A stretch of DNA of 64,000 bases. Origin: Brachycybe producta. Taxonomy: Eukaryota; Arthropoda; Diplopoda; Playtdesmida; Andrognathidae. Positions 26,028 to 38,600 of the stretch are shown in pieces; position 1 is the stretch's first letter, and the number at the start of each line of letters is the position of its first letter. A model generated the notes under the pieces. That model was not told the origin of the DNA. It searched no databases and saw only the letters and a list, made by a program, of their open reading frames with translations. The DNA is taken from positions 1,394,001-1,458,000 of the forward strand of contig JAUPFP010000041.1 of the NCBI GenBank assembly GCA_036925085.1. Reading direction: 5' to 3'. A program made the position numbers and the translations under genes.

Positions 26028-27160
26028 CCCTCCTGGAAAAATCATGCAGAATTCTGTAAGGTTTTATTCCTTTTCTTACTGTGCATTGACTTTCTGCAGA
26101 ACTTTTGAAATTCTTCATATTTTTATTCTGTAGAATTTATCTGCACACTGTGTATAACATTTCACTTGGAAATTGTAATGCTATTACAATAGTTAAATCT
26201 GCAGAACAATTCTACAGGAAATATTGCACAGCATTAGCTGTGTACTCAAAACCCAACAGAGAAAAGCTGCAGAAACAATTGCCATTTTAATTTGTTTATT
26301 CTGCAGAATTTATCTGCACACTGTGCATAACATGTCATTTGGAAATTGTAATGCTGTTACATAGTTAAATTCTGCAGAACTATTCTGCAGAAAACATTGC
26401 ACAGCATTAGCTGTGTACTCAAAACCCAACAGAGAAAACCTGCAGAAATATTTGTGATTTTAATATTTTTATTCTGCAGAATTTCTCTGCTTAATGTGCA
26501 TAAAATCTCATTTGAAAATCCTAATACATGGTTGAAAACATTTACAAATGTATTAGGGGATTTCCCCTTTGAGTTCAGTTATTTCATTTTTTTGAGTGGG
26601 TGTTTATTTTGAGTTTGTTTAGTTTTGGAAGTGTGGGTGTATGACTTCAGTTTGTAACGGTTATTTCATTACATTGTTTAGCTTATTGTCTGTCTGTCTT
26701 GCATCAGAAAAGGTAAATTTTCTTAATTTTTGAAAATGTAAATGGTTTAATCCTATTTCATTAAATGTTTTTTGGATTGATTAATAACATTTTTATTTTT
26801 TTCATTTAAACTTTCCATTTTTAAGTGTAGGCATTGTTTTCACTGTGGCGAAATTAATTTGCAGGGTTATAGTTTTGTGAAAAGGATGAGGGTATATACA
26901 GAAACATAGCTGCAGAAATATTCTGCATAGCTCTGCAGAGATAGTCTGCATAGCTCTGCAGAGATAGTCTACATAGCTCTGCAGAGATAGTCTGCATACC
27001 TCTGCTGAAAGATTCTACAACTACTCTGCAGAAAGATTCTGCATAATATAATTAACATAAAAATTCCTGAAGAAACAGTGTTCCAATTTTAGTCAGAAGG
27101 CCTCTGCAGAAACATGTAGATAAAATTCTACAGAATCCTGATATAAAATTTCCAGGAGGG
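26028..27160. mobile_element. 1.1-kb non-autonomous DNA element with CCCTCCTGGAAA ends
   Basis: Inverted ends CCCTCCTGGAAAAATCATG and TATAAAATTTCCAGGAGGG, each followed inward by CAGAATTCTG or CAGAATCCTG. The interior carries many TCTGCAGA palindromes, a ~230-bp segment repeated at about 26110-26270 and 26300-26460, and a short tandem array of CATAGCTCTGCAGAGATAGT near 26925-27000. No transposase frame and no clear target duplication. Confidence 0.65.
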
Positions 27161-28310
27161 CGATTATAATTTGAATAATAAAAATCGAGATCGTTGGTGT
27201 TCAGTTTTCATACAAGACAACAAGTAATCTACATCATAAAGCATGCTTTCTTGAAGAACTGGAAACACTAGAAGACTCCGTCATATTGCGAAGTGGTGGC
27301 CGCCACCTTGATTTCGATTGAACCAAATAGAAAACTGAGTTCCTGAACGTCAGTTATTAAAACTGTGTTTTGTAAAATTATAATCGACATCAATTGATGG
27401 GATCTTATCCACAAGTATAGTGAAATCAACATCACAGCTATGATGATCTTGATTAAAGTCTGAACAAGGTATAATATAGTTTGGAAATTAGTATTAAATT
27501 CATCTACTCGATCATGCAAACAACCTCGGGTGACGATTGTAGATATCATGACTTACGATATCAAAATAAGATTCCATTAGCAATTTAACTGTATACAAAA
27601 TTTCTCTAACTCTAGTAGTTGTCCTGTTTCAAATAAACAACTGTATCATTGTAAATAAAATTAACCCAATGCAGGAAATTAATCTAAATGTAAGTTCGAC
27701 ACGTTTTGTGAAGCAAAAAAAAAAAAAAAAATTCAGAACTTCAAATTGAAAAAAAATGCCAACTGTTATAAAACCCCGTATAAAACAAATTTTAAAAAGT
27801 AAAAAATCATGTTAACTTAAAGGGTTTCATAGTTTTTAAAGCGACTTCGTTAGAAACTAGAAAAGCGAATTTGAAAATTAACGTATTTCCAAGTAAATGT
27901 ACAACTTTCTTTGCTGAAAACGTTAATGCGTTATTAGGCCATTTTCCCCACATACCACCCGCTAACATTTTCTTCGCGCCACAGTCGCGATGAGTGGTTG
28001 AACCCTACCACAATTGGCGACCACCGCTAGTGGCACCACTTACAGCAGCCAATAATTTCAAATAGAGGTTTTCACGCCTTCGTTTTTTCGACATCAAGCT
28101 CAACCGAAAACGCAGAAAAATATTACGGTAGAGCCACATTGTGTGGTTTAGTGAACAACTCAGTGATTTTAATAGGTCATAGTTTAAAATTGACTTCCTC
28201 ACTACGCAATGGCATGACCAAGTGGTTTGTATGACAATCACCATGGTTACTCAAAAAGCGTTCACGTGAAACACAACTTGACATTTCCACACGTTGCCGA
28301 AGGTTGCTAG

Positions 28311-29013
28311 CAGTGGCGTAGCTAGGCTTGGTTGCCCCCCTCCACTTAGCCCTCATACTGGGGGGGGGGTGCTATTTTAATGAACGGCGGAACAGTCAGA
28401 AGCTTAGGTTTAATAAAATGAACCTAGTCACAGGGGGTCTGGGGGGCGCAGCCACCCATTTTTTTTTTTTTAGAGTTATTAAATCAAATTTGCCTATTAT
28501 TCTGACCGTTCCTTACATTGAACAAATTGTGGAACAGTCAGAACAATGGACTAATTTCATTTCATAATTCTTAAAAAAAATCGGGGTCTGCGTCCCCAGA
28601 CCCTAATGCAACAACCTAACTTTCCGACTGTTCCTACTATTTTTCCGACTGTTCGCACCCGTTATTCCAACCATTCCGCCGTTCATCAAAATAGCACCCC
28701 CAAAAAAAATTTCTGTGCCCAATAATTGCTTAAGGTGTCATGGTGTGACTAATAGGTTTCTATTAGAATTAATTACAAATGTTGCCGTTAGATGGCTATG
28801 TGTGAATTCATATGTGAGGTGTCATTCTCGCTGTGCCGATTGATTTCTATGAAGACTTACTGTACAACTATGTAGTTTTTAAAAGTAAATATTAAATGAA
28901 AGCCGATTTATTTTCGAAATTAACTGAATAAATTAAGCGAGTGATTCGGAATCACTCGCTTAATTTATTCAATTATTTTTGAAAATACATACTTTCATTT
29001 AGCTATGCCCCTG
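28311..29013. mobile_element. hAT-type palindromic element, intact ends
   Basis: Ends CAGTGGCGTAGCTA and TAGCTATGCCCCTG. The 8-bp target duplication GTTGCTAG lies at 28303-28310 and 29014-29021. The core 28370-28703 folds back (GGTGCTATTTTAATGAACGG against CCGTTCATCAAAATAGCACC). A second perfect palindrome around AAGCGAGTGATTC lies at about 28925-28970. No coding. Confidence 0.8.
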
Positions 29014-29555
29014 GTTGCTAGATACGGTCCAGAAGAAAGGATTAGAAGGTAGTCCGTGTATCGGGCCTTAAAACCCCCACCAGTTTTATCAAGAAAACTA
29101 CTTCAAAAAACTTCTAAAGAAGTTGTTTCACATAATCTGTGTTAGAAAATGAAAGTTGAGTGGAATTTATATTGTAGCATTACTAAAGTTACACGCCAAA
29201 TAAACTTTGAGGTAAACGTAAATCTAAAAAGTGAACTCCAGCACCAACTTGTTAGTGTACGCGTCAGTATCTCGGAAATGTTCATTAGTGTAACTACATT
29301 AGATTTTTAACACAACTTCCATTTCGTATCACAAAATTTCACTTTTTTTCTTCAACAATTTGAACGTAAATTAAGTAGAAATTAAAGCAATGAACTAGTT
29401 TAATATATGTTCATATTTTAAAAATACATCACCATGAAAATGCATTAAAAACTTCCGTTACTCTTCTAGTTTCTAACGTATATGAATAAGCAACTTGTAA
29501 ACAAAACTTGATTACTGCAAAAAGGATGACTAGGAACAACGTGATTAGGACTTAC

Positions 29556-29573
29556 ACACACACACACACACAC
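29556..29573. repeat. (CA)n microsatellite
   Basis: About nine CA units just downstream of the HOIL-1 stop codon, probably in the 3' UTR. Confidence 0.7.
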
Positions 29574-29607
29574 GAAAGCACGCACACTCGAGTATCAACA
29601 GTTGCCT

Positions 29608-32600
29608 TCAATGACAATAGTTACAATTTGGATGACAACGAACACCTTTTAATCCACATCTGCATCCACTAGACGTGTCGCCGTGACCCTATTTAAAAAG
29701 TTAACATAATAATTACAGCAAAATGAAGAATTACCACTTATTGTTGTTTAAAGTGACACAATTCAATGAACAGATTAAATAAATAAATTACCCTAGGTCC
29801 CCATCGCGGCTGCTTAGTAACCCAGCAAATCTCTAGTTTACAAACACTGCAGCAGATCCAATCACAACCCCATTTTTTCATTATGATAATATTACAATTT
29901 GGACAATGAAGTGCTTCGCCCGTCTTCAACATATCCTAGAAAAAAAAAACATCACATAAGCAAAACAAATTACAAAATGTTTCTTAAAGACCATTACCTC
30001 CAGAAATTTCATGACAAAATATTGTCACGACTTATCCAACGATTGCCAAAAACGATTTTTAAAATTTTAAATAATTCATTAATATAATTAAAAAAAAATT
30101 TAATTGTTTTTTTTTTATATAAAATAGACTATCTGATAGATGCGCCACCAAATAACAGACATTGACAATAAAAAAGTCTAATTATCTACTCAGATGCTGA
30201 TGTTGTCACCTAACATTACTTTTAATTCCTTATTCAAATACATGTATTTCCTTTAATATTTGAATTATCCCACTTGCCACGTGGCTCTGGAGTTGATTGA
30301 AAAGTTGTATTGAGTTGACTATTAATAAAAAATACATGTATTTGATTAAGGAATTATGGAAATGTGAGGTGACAACATTGGGAACTTTGTAGAGGGGTAG
30401 GACTTTCCTTCTTTTTTAATTTAAAATGGAGTTGCTTGGTCACTCATAGTTACTTTCTTATAAAATAAATTATGTATTCACCTTCGTTTACTCAAGTTTT
30501 CAAATGAATCTAAAAAAATTACAGAAGTTGTTCCAAAAAGTATTCTTAAGTTTAATATATGCAATGAAACTAAACGCTTAGCGTACCATAAAGTCTCGCA
30601 AATAATACACATCCTTGATTTAGCCCAACATTTTCTGGTAATTTTATCGAAAATGACGTATTGTTAATACTCGCGTTTAATATGCAACTGAGTTTTAGCG
30701 GGCAAAAATGAGTAAAAATTGTGTATTATACGTGAGATTTTGCGGTAAACTCCAAACTGATAAACCTAAAATGCAGTTCAATAGATAATTCAATTCTTAA
30801 GCATTTGTAAACAACACTCGAATGTGTTTACTATGTTCAGGCAGTGCCGGGCCTTTGGAGGTGGCGAGGTCGTGCACCGCACGATGGCGCCGAGCGAGTC
30901 TGATATTTTGATTTTAGAAAAATACGTTTCTTAATTTCAAACAACTCCACATGACGTCACAGGTTATATGACACACATGGCAAAATTTTGTATATAGAAC
31001 CACAGCCTTCTTATAAGAGCGCCTTTCGAGAGCTGGTCAGTCCAACTTGGGTCACTAGTTTGTCATTTTTTAATCTTAAAAATAATAAGGTTTTCTCTAT
31101 GGCCATCCATAATCGATGTATTTTTTGTACTAATAATAATGATATTAATGAAGCAAATATTCATTTTCTCATTTGGAATGGGGGGGGCGCCCTGAGAAAG
31201 CTCATCGAGCAATATAATTCTACATCTCTTCCTGTTCATGCTGCATGGCCAGTATGAAGCATCTTTAATGCCCTAACAGTTCAATCCTTCCAAGAAAGCA
31301 ATGCAATACTAGTCCCACTTTTCAATCCCAATTATGCCTATGTATGTAGGGTGTGAGTTACATAAAATGCGACTCAATGAGTGAGTGAGTTTTAACGATA
31401 ATCTTGTACTTACATCTATAGCCTGCTTAGTTTTCTGAGCCTCCTCGTCGGCAGTGCATATAGCAGCAAGACGATCCTGATACTGTCGACAATTCATTCC
31501 CTCGTGAATCACTCGACACGTCAGACAGTTATTGCGTCTGCAAACCGGGCAATGAAATTCGTTGACGTTGTCGTCATAAAGACACCAACCCTTGCAATCA
31601 GGTGTTTTACAATGGAAGCTGTTTTGTGCTTGACTTTCAGCCGTTACAACACTCTTCTGCAAATGACGTTCAAACGCCTCGGCGGAAACCAACTAAAATT
31701 GACAACAACAAAAAACATCCAATGTAATCGTATTTAAATAGACCCGCCATTTAATACCGTAGTAAATTATACGAAAAAGAAAATTCAAATATTAAGTAGC
31801 ATAAAATCTCGTTAACAAAATTTTTGTTAAAATGGTCGCCCCAAACTACAGCTAACCAGCAGGTTTTACTTGAATTGTTTTAAAACACAGTTTCAATTTC
31901 AGAAGGTGGCAGTGGACAAACAAACAAACAAATTATCAAGTTGAATAAAAGCGAAGTAGTAACAAATTTGATACAATGAGTGAGCTCTGACAGATAAAGT
32001 ACTAAGCATTCCAGCATTCACAGCCTATGGTGGGAAAGCCTGTTTTCGAACTGGTCTTATAGTCGTTCTGCAATAAGGAATAGGCTTCCTCCAGAGAAAT
32101 CCAAAACACTAACAATTTTTACTTGCATTTTTGTGTCAATTAAATGTTGAATGTTTTCGTCAATGATTTGTTACATAAAATGCATAAATTAATTTATAAG
32201 TATCAATCGGCGGTTATACACTTGAATAAATATTCGAACATTTTTTCTTGTATAAAGTGAGCAGAACAGTGCGTAGTGTGACAGTTTATAGTATATATTG
32301 TGACCTTGTGACCTTCTAGACAAGAGAATTGGGGGGAGAAGTATGCTAAGTATGTTGCAGAACTCATCGTACGTACATTATAGCTTTGTAAATTACATAA
32401 GAATGATGCTGATCCTGAAAAAGCGATCTAGTAGATGTGATCGTTTAAGAAAAATTGAACATTTTCACAATTAATGCAACTTCGAACAAATAATTTAACA
32501 TTGACGTAGTTATACACATGCATTCTCACATTTATAAATTAATTTATACATTTACTTAAGACATAATTGATGGTGTATAACGGGCTTTAAAGGGCAAGAT

Positions 32601-35600
32601 AAACAATATTCTGAGGAGCATTAATGTGCATAAATATTTCAAATAACAGTTAAATTTTAAAACGTTTAATTTTTCTTTTCAGCCTTTTTTTGTGGCAATT
32701 TTCCATTTTTTTCCATTGCAGATTTGCAACTGTTTTTTCAATGAAACACTTTGTTTTGAACTTTTGTTTCATTGAACTTGTACTTTTTTAGTTTTATACG
32801 TACACAAAATAACAGTTTTATACGTCCCGTATTATACAGAATAATATATGGTATAAAACCATGTATTATAAATACCCATCCCAGGCTCGCCCAATCCATT
32901 AAGGTGCTTATAAAAATGCAAGCGGTCAAGGCAATTAAATTACTTCATGACAGTTCGACATTCACACAAAATTAAACTAGATGCTCCCGTCATTTATGAT
33001 GGGTTACCCCACTAATTTAAGATAGAAAACCAGAGAAATATAACACTAGGGACAAGAATCACCCTCACTTATTTAAAAAAAATTTCATTTTGGTGATTAA
33101 AATTAATTATTTATGCTTTTTCAAGCTTTAAAAAAATTTGTTCACCCTAAATTTCGTCCAGCGGAGAAAAGCCATAAAAAAGTGAAACCGTTTTTTAAAA
33201 AAATATAAGATTCAGGTCGAATTTCAGCTCATGTTTATAAATTATTTAAATTAAAAATATTACTGAAATTGTAATAATAATTCTCTTACTGCTCTAATTT
33301 CCCGCTCCTGAAGAACGCTCGTACAAGAATATTCTTCGTCGCGATATGGACATTTGACAGTCGCTTCCTCGGAATAAGTAACTGTGTTACTAAGGCAGTC
33401 ACGGCAGAACATGTGAAGACAGTCACGTAGCTTAACTCCTTCGTGCGGCTCAATATCACAAAAACAAATATTGCACTCAAATGCATTTTCATTCGTCACG
33501 AAATCCTGTTCTTCTAGTTTCATGAGTTGGATGTAATTCTGTAGATTTTCGTTTCTTTGTTTTTCCTCTGCCTAACCAATGACGATACACGTTTGACAAA
33601 CAGAAAAAATACAAATTAAACACTAAAACAAGAGGGTCACGTGAATATCGAATGTAATTACTTCCTTCAATGTCAATTCCAAAGCTCTGTCTACTTTTTT
33701 CTCTTCTTCTAATCGAATTCTCTCACTTTCTTGCATTTGATAAGCCTCTGGAACTTTGTACTCGGCTGGTCTAGAAAATCCACATACTTCACACCCTGGA
33801 CGTGTCGGTACGTTTACCAAAGTACACATCGAACAATGCCACCCTAAAACAAAACAAATACCACAATAGTAATCTTTTAATTTAAACTAATAAAAATATA
33901 TACAATAAAATTAACAACTACTTTCATAATAAATAAGTGTCATCGTAGACATTTCTTGCAAAACACAGATATGCCAAAGCTCTAACGAAACCTATTCATA
34001 GTCACTGAAGCACCTCTAGCTCCTTCCCTATCATACATTACACTTATAATTTTATAATGTCACGTATGAGATTGTTGTGACATTTGTATAGGTTTTAATT
34101 GTAAAACCAATCCTATGTACTTCCGAGATGAAAACTCCCTTGATTCATGATCAGAGGGTTCACCGTGAACACTTAGTCATAGTAAGCTTGTTTGCTTCAT
34201 TACGTTCGCTATGGAAACTATATTTGACTTAAAACTAATTAACTGAAATTCGGCTATACACTCATACTTCACTATACGACACCTCTTTATACGGCATTTC
34301 GCTATAACAGCCTTTTTTTTAATTATAGCTCAGTTTCGATTTACAGCCCAACATTTGTCGATGGCAAATGGCATATGGCATCGCACTGTAAATTAATTGT
34401 CAAAAAAAAAATATATAAATACGTTTATGTTGCATTCAAAAACATTCCACTGTGTTGGAAAACGTGCGGTGAGATTTTGATTAGAACCGTTCAACATTTT
34501 AATATATATTTTATATTTTTGTTTTTACATATGCCATATGTAAAATAGAAAGCAAAAAGCTTCATTTTCAACTAAAAACTCAGTGATTTTTCGAAATTTT
34601 TCCACGAAACTGGAACAGATCCTATGACATTTGTATGGGTTTCTATGAAAATAAATGATTCGTTATACGGCATTTCGCTTTACAGCCAACTTTCCTGGAA
34701 CGTTTCTCGACCATAAAGCGAGGCATTAGTGTAATTAACTTAAATCTTTCTCAAGAAACTCACCTGCTTGAAATGTGTTTAAATTGGAATTTGGCTGGAG
34801 TAAGTTGTTTAGAAGATCATCACAATATTGGCTTGGTTTCATCTCAAGTTGATCTCGTTTTAGTGCTTCTAATTGCCTAGCAGTAGCTTCACTTTCTCTT
34901 TTCAATTGTGATGATACAGTTTTGGCTTGCATTTTTTCCATTTCTCGCTTATCATTGTCCCATAACAAGTCACTCGCTTTTACATCTACATTGCCTGTTA
35001 ATATCACAAAATAAAACATCAATACATGAAATCATTCCTAAACTGCTAAGGGCACATGAAGTGACATTAACAAAACCCTAAGAGCACAATTTATAATCAA
35101 AAATCTTTAACTCTTACTTTAATCTCAAACGCACAAAGACTAACCGGGATTTGTTATATAAAGAAAAACTGGACAGCCATTAAAATCCACTCCAAAGTGG
35201 TCCAGTTTATCACTATCACAGTTGGCCAACTTTCGTCCAAGTATCCACCGTTGAACTCCCGTTGGGAATTCAAATTCACGGAAAATCTAAAAAAAAAGTC
35301 AACACTGTTTTTAAACTGACTTTCTAAAAATTAACTTCAATGTTTGATTCTAGCATTTAAGTTTCAGATTAAAAAAAAAATAAGCCTGGTATGAACTTTA
35401 TAAAGGAAAGAAGTAAGCTTTTATTGCAATAGAACATTCATGACTGACCCCCCCCAACATGGCAGCACACACAAATAGATTTAAGTTATTTGTCCTATTG
35501 TGGCCAATGACTCCATCGACAAGTGTCAATGAAACGTCAGAACAAAGGTAAAGGTCAGTAAAGGTAAAAAATAATTTTATAATTAAGTAATTTTATAATA

Positions 35601-38600
35601 TGTATTATTGTCAAAGTATGTTTCTCTTACGTGTATTGGCATTCCAAAATCACGCACTGAGCTGTGTGCAGTGTGCGAAACACAGCAAACAACTCACCGT
35701 GTGTGCATTTTCATATTAAGGTGCATCCACACACTACTAATCGGCTTAAATCACCATTGCTGCTTACCGAAGCCTGATCGGCTATGTTGAAAATACCTCA
35801 AAGTTAACACTACTGAGCGGGCAGCGAGCATGAAAACGTAGAATGAGAAAGACGTTCTCGCAGCCTGCTTCTTCAAAAACAAAATAACAACCGACTTGTG
35901 ACCACGACTGAAAACAAAGCCGTGCAGCCGGGGTACGTCCCTACTATGCAGTTCAGCTCGGCATCCTTCGATGAAGACAGACATCGTTCGGTTCCGATTC
36001 GGCAAGCCGATCGTCGGACTGTCGGCAGTGCCAAAAGCCGTGACCACACCTATTCCACCTGTCAAGCGGCAATGCCGATTTAAAGCCGATCGGCATAGTG
36101 TGGATGCAGCTTTAGGACTCGACAGTCGGCTTTCAGCTGTGTACCGTGAACGGGCACACACAGCTCAGATCTGTCTTTGCCATATACAAGGATTGACTTC
36201 TTCTCTTTACCCCGAGTTTTTAAACAACGTTCAAATTCATAAAAAATTCAAGGTTTTCCAAGCTGTTGAAAAAACAGAAATTTATTTGCCCTAATTTTAG
36301 TGAGTAAATAAACGACCGGTCAATTTTTCTCGTAATTCTTTCCTTTGTACAATTTTAACTAGACATTTTTTTCTCTAGACCATCCAACAATTACCACGGG
36401 TTTTGGTAATTAGTGTATTTCTTTGAGTGATATATATGCATTCAGATCAAACCATTCTAACCTTTTTCTTTAACTCGCCAACTGTCATCGATGAAGAAAC
36501 TTGGATAGGAATTGGACCATGATGAGACACATTGTCTTCAACGAACATGTTCAAACTGCACACACAAATAAAAAAAAATCCATTTGTAGTGGTTGTAAAC
36601 TGAACAATATGAAAACATTCGTATAAATAAAACTAATCTGTTCTGTAACTTCTGTTTTTCAATCAGTACGATCTATTAAATAGCTCCACTACACAAACTC
36701 TTGCCTAATGTCTACACCCTATGTAACCTAGTAATTGCCAGACAACAGAACAAAACACTGTTCGTGAACAAGTGTGGACGGTTTTCTGAACATTTTTCTG
36801 TAACAAAATTTGCTCGTGGTTCTGTTCGGCCCGAATCTACCAGTTGTCTTTTTTTGCACGTCACATCAAAGGATGTTTGCGTTCGGATTAGTAGCTTGAA
36901 TTTCTCGGCGAACATTTCTTCGAACATCCAGTCATGTTGGCGGTTCTGACAGCAGCCGAGATTAACAACGGGGAACACGTTGCGAACATGTCCCGTATCA
37001 AGTTTGGACACTCTGGCCACAGCGAAAAAAACAACGAACATGTTCTTTGGAAATGTCCGTGAAGACGTTCCTTTCTAGTCTAGACCCACCATAAAAAATA
37101 CGTGCATGTAAGTATTAAGCATGTCCTACAGAGCCCTGTTACGGACACACATTTTGTTGATTTCAATTTAATCATTTAATATCTAGATTTATTGAGTTAT
37201 TATTTAAATACTAGTGGGGTAACCCGTCATAAATGACGGGAGCGAAATTCACAGCCAGCCCAGCCCAGCATTAGAATTTCTTTTCCTCCGCCCTTTTATA
37301 ACGTCAGACCAAGTAACAAACCAATTAGAAATTGATGGCGTTCATAAAAGGGCTGAGCAAAAGAAATTCTAATGCTGGGCACAATTGCCTGTGATAAATT
37401 GTAGTTTAATTTTGCTACTATTATCCCCTCCCCTTTTTATATTTGAAAAAGAAAATTGGTTTTTCATTTTCTCTGGTGTGCGCATGCTTTGTTCATGTTT
37501 GTTCTTTTTTTACTCCTTTCCTTTCAATTTCAGTCACCCCTCCCACTTTTTCCCCTCTCCACGTTTCTCTCTCCCCCTTCCAACCTTTTCCCCTTTCCAA
37601 TTTAATATCATGGGGTTCTTGGATGGGGAGTGTGCAACATATAGTTGACCTTGAGAAAAACGGTTCATTTATCCATTTAAATTTATATAAATTCCGACGT
37701 GCTTCAAGGTTTTTGTCCTTGTTTGTACAGCGTTAGATCACACACATATATATACTAGTGGGGTAACCAGTCATAAATGACGGGAGCAAAATTCACAAGC
37801 AATTGTGCGCATGCGCGTCGTTTGTTCCTTTTTTTACTCCTTTCATTTCAATTTCAGTCACCCCCTCCCCCTTTTTTCCTCCCTCCACGTTTATCTCTGC
37901 CCCCCCCTACTCTTTCCAACCTTTTCCCCCCTCTCCAATTTAATATCATGGGGTTCTTGGATGGGAAGGGTGCAACATACAGTCGACCTTGAGAAAAAAG
38001 CCGTTCATTTATTCAGATTTATATAAATTCCGACATGCTTCGCAATGGTTGTACAGCGTTATCCCAGAAAGAAGAACGATAGATAGAAAGACACTCACAC
38101 AGAGACACAGACCTGGGATATTATATATATAATATAGAAATATATTATTATAATGCTCTTCAGAGCAATGGAGGTCAAAAAAGGGAACAAACGACGCGCA
38201 TGCGCACACCAGAGAAAATGAAAAGCTCATTTTCTCTTTCAAATATAAAAAAGAGGAGGGGATAATAACAAAATTAAATTTGAATTTATCACGGGCAAGC
38301 ATTAGAATTTCTTTTGCTCTGCCCTTTTATGAACGTCATCAATTTCTAATTGGTTTATTACTTGGTTTGATGTCATTATTAGGTTGTTTTGGACGCTTTT
38401 ATTAGCTAAAAGGCATTCTATTTCAACGAATTGGCACGTGTAGTTTGCCACCTATGGAGGTTGCAGGCTCCATCTACCTTGCATTTACGTAAGTATTTTT
38501 TTCTACAGAGCCATCTTAAGGGTATTTTCATATTGATATCTTTGAAAATAAGCTTTTTATGTTCAGAGTTAAATTTTTTAATATTTGTCTACAAAAAGGC

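Larger units (their letters stand above)
20879..29607. other. intergenic DNA between the group-7-like gene and the HOIL-1 gene
   Basis: No gene recognised. It holds several repeats listed separately: 21163-22045, 22400-22695, 25604-25936, 26028-27160 and 28311-29013. It also holds a GC-rich remnant near 23345-23470 ending in an 'AGCTACGTCCCTG' motif. A minus-strand frame at 27268-27549 has a hydrophobic middle but no family I know. Confidence 0.45.

Noticed and set aside
27268-27549. Small membrane protein on the minus strand
   Set aside because: A hydrophobic stretch only; no signal, homologous exons or family that I recognise. Left unassigned.
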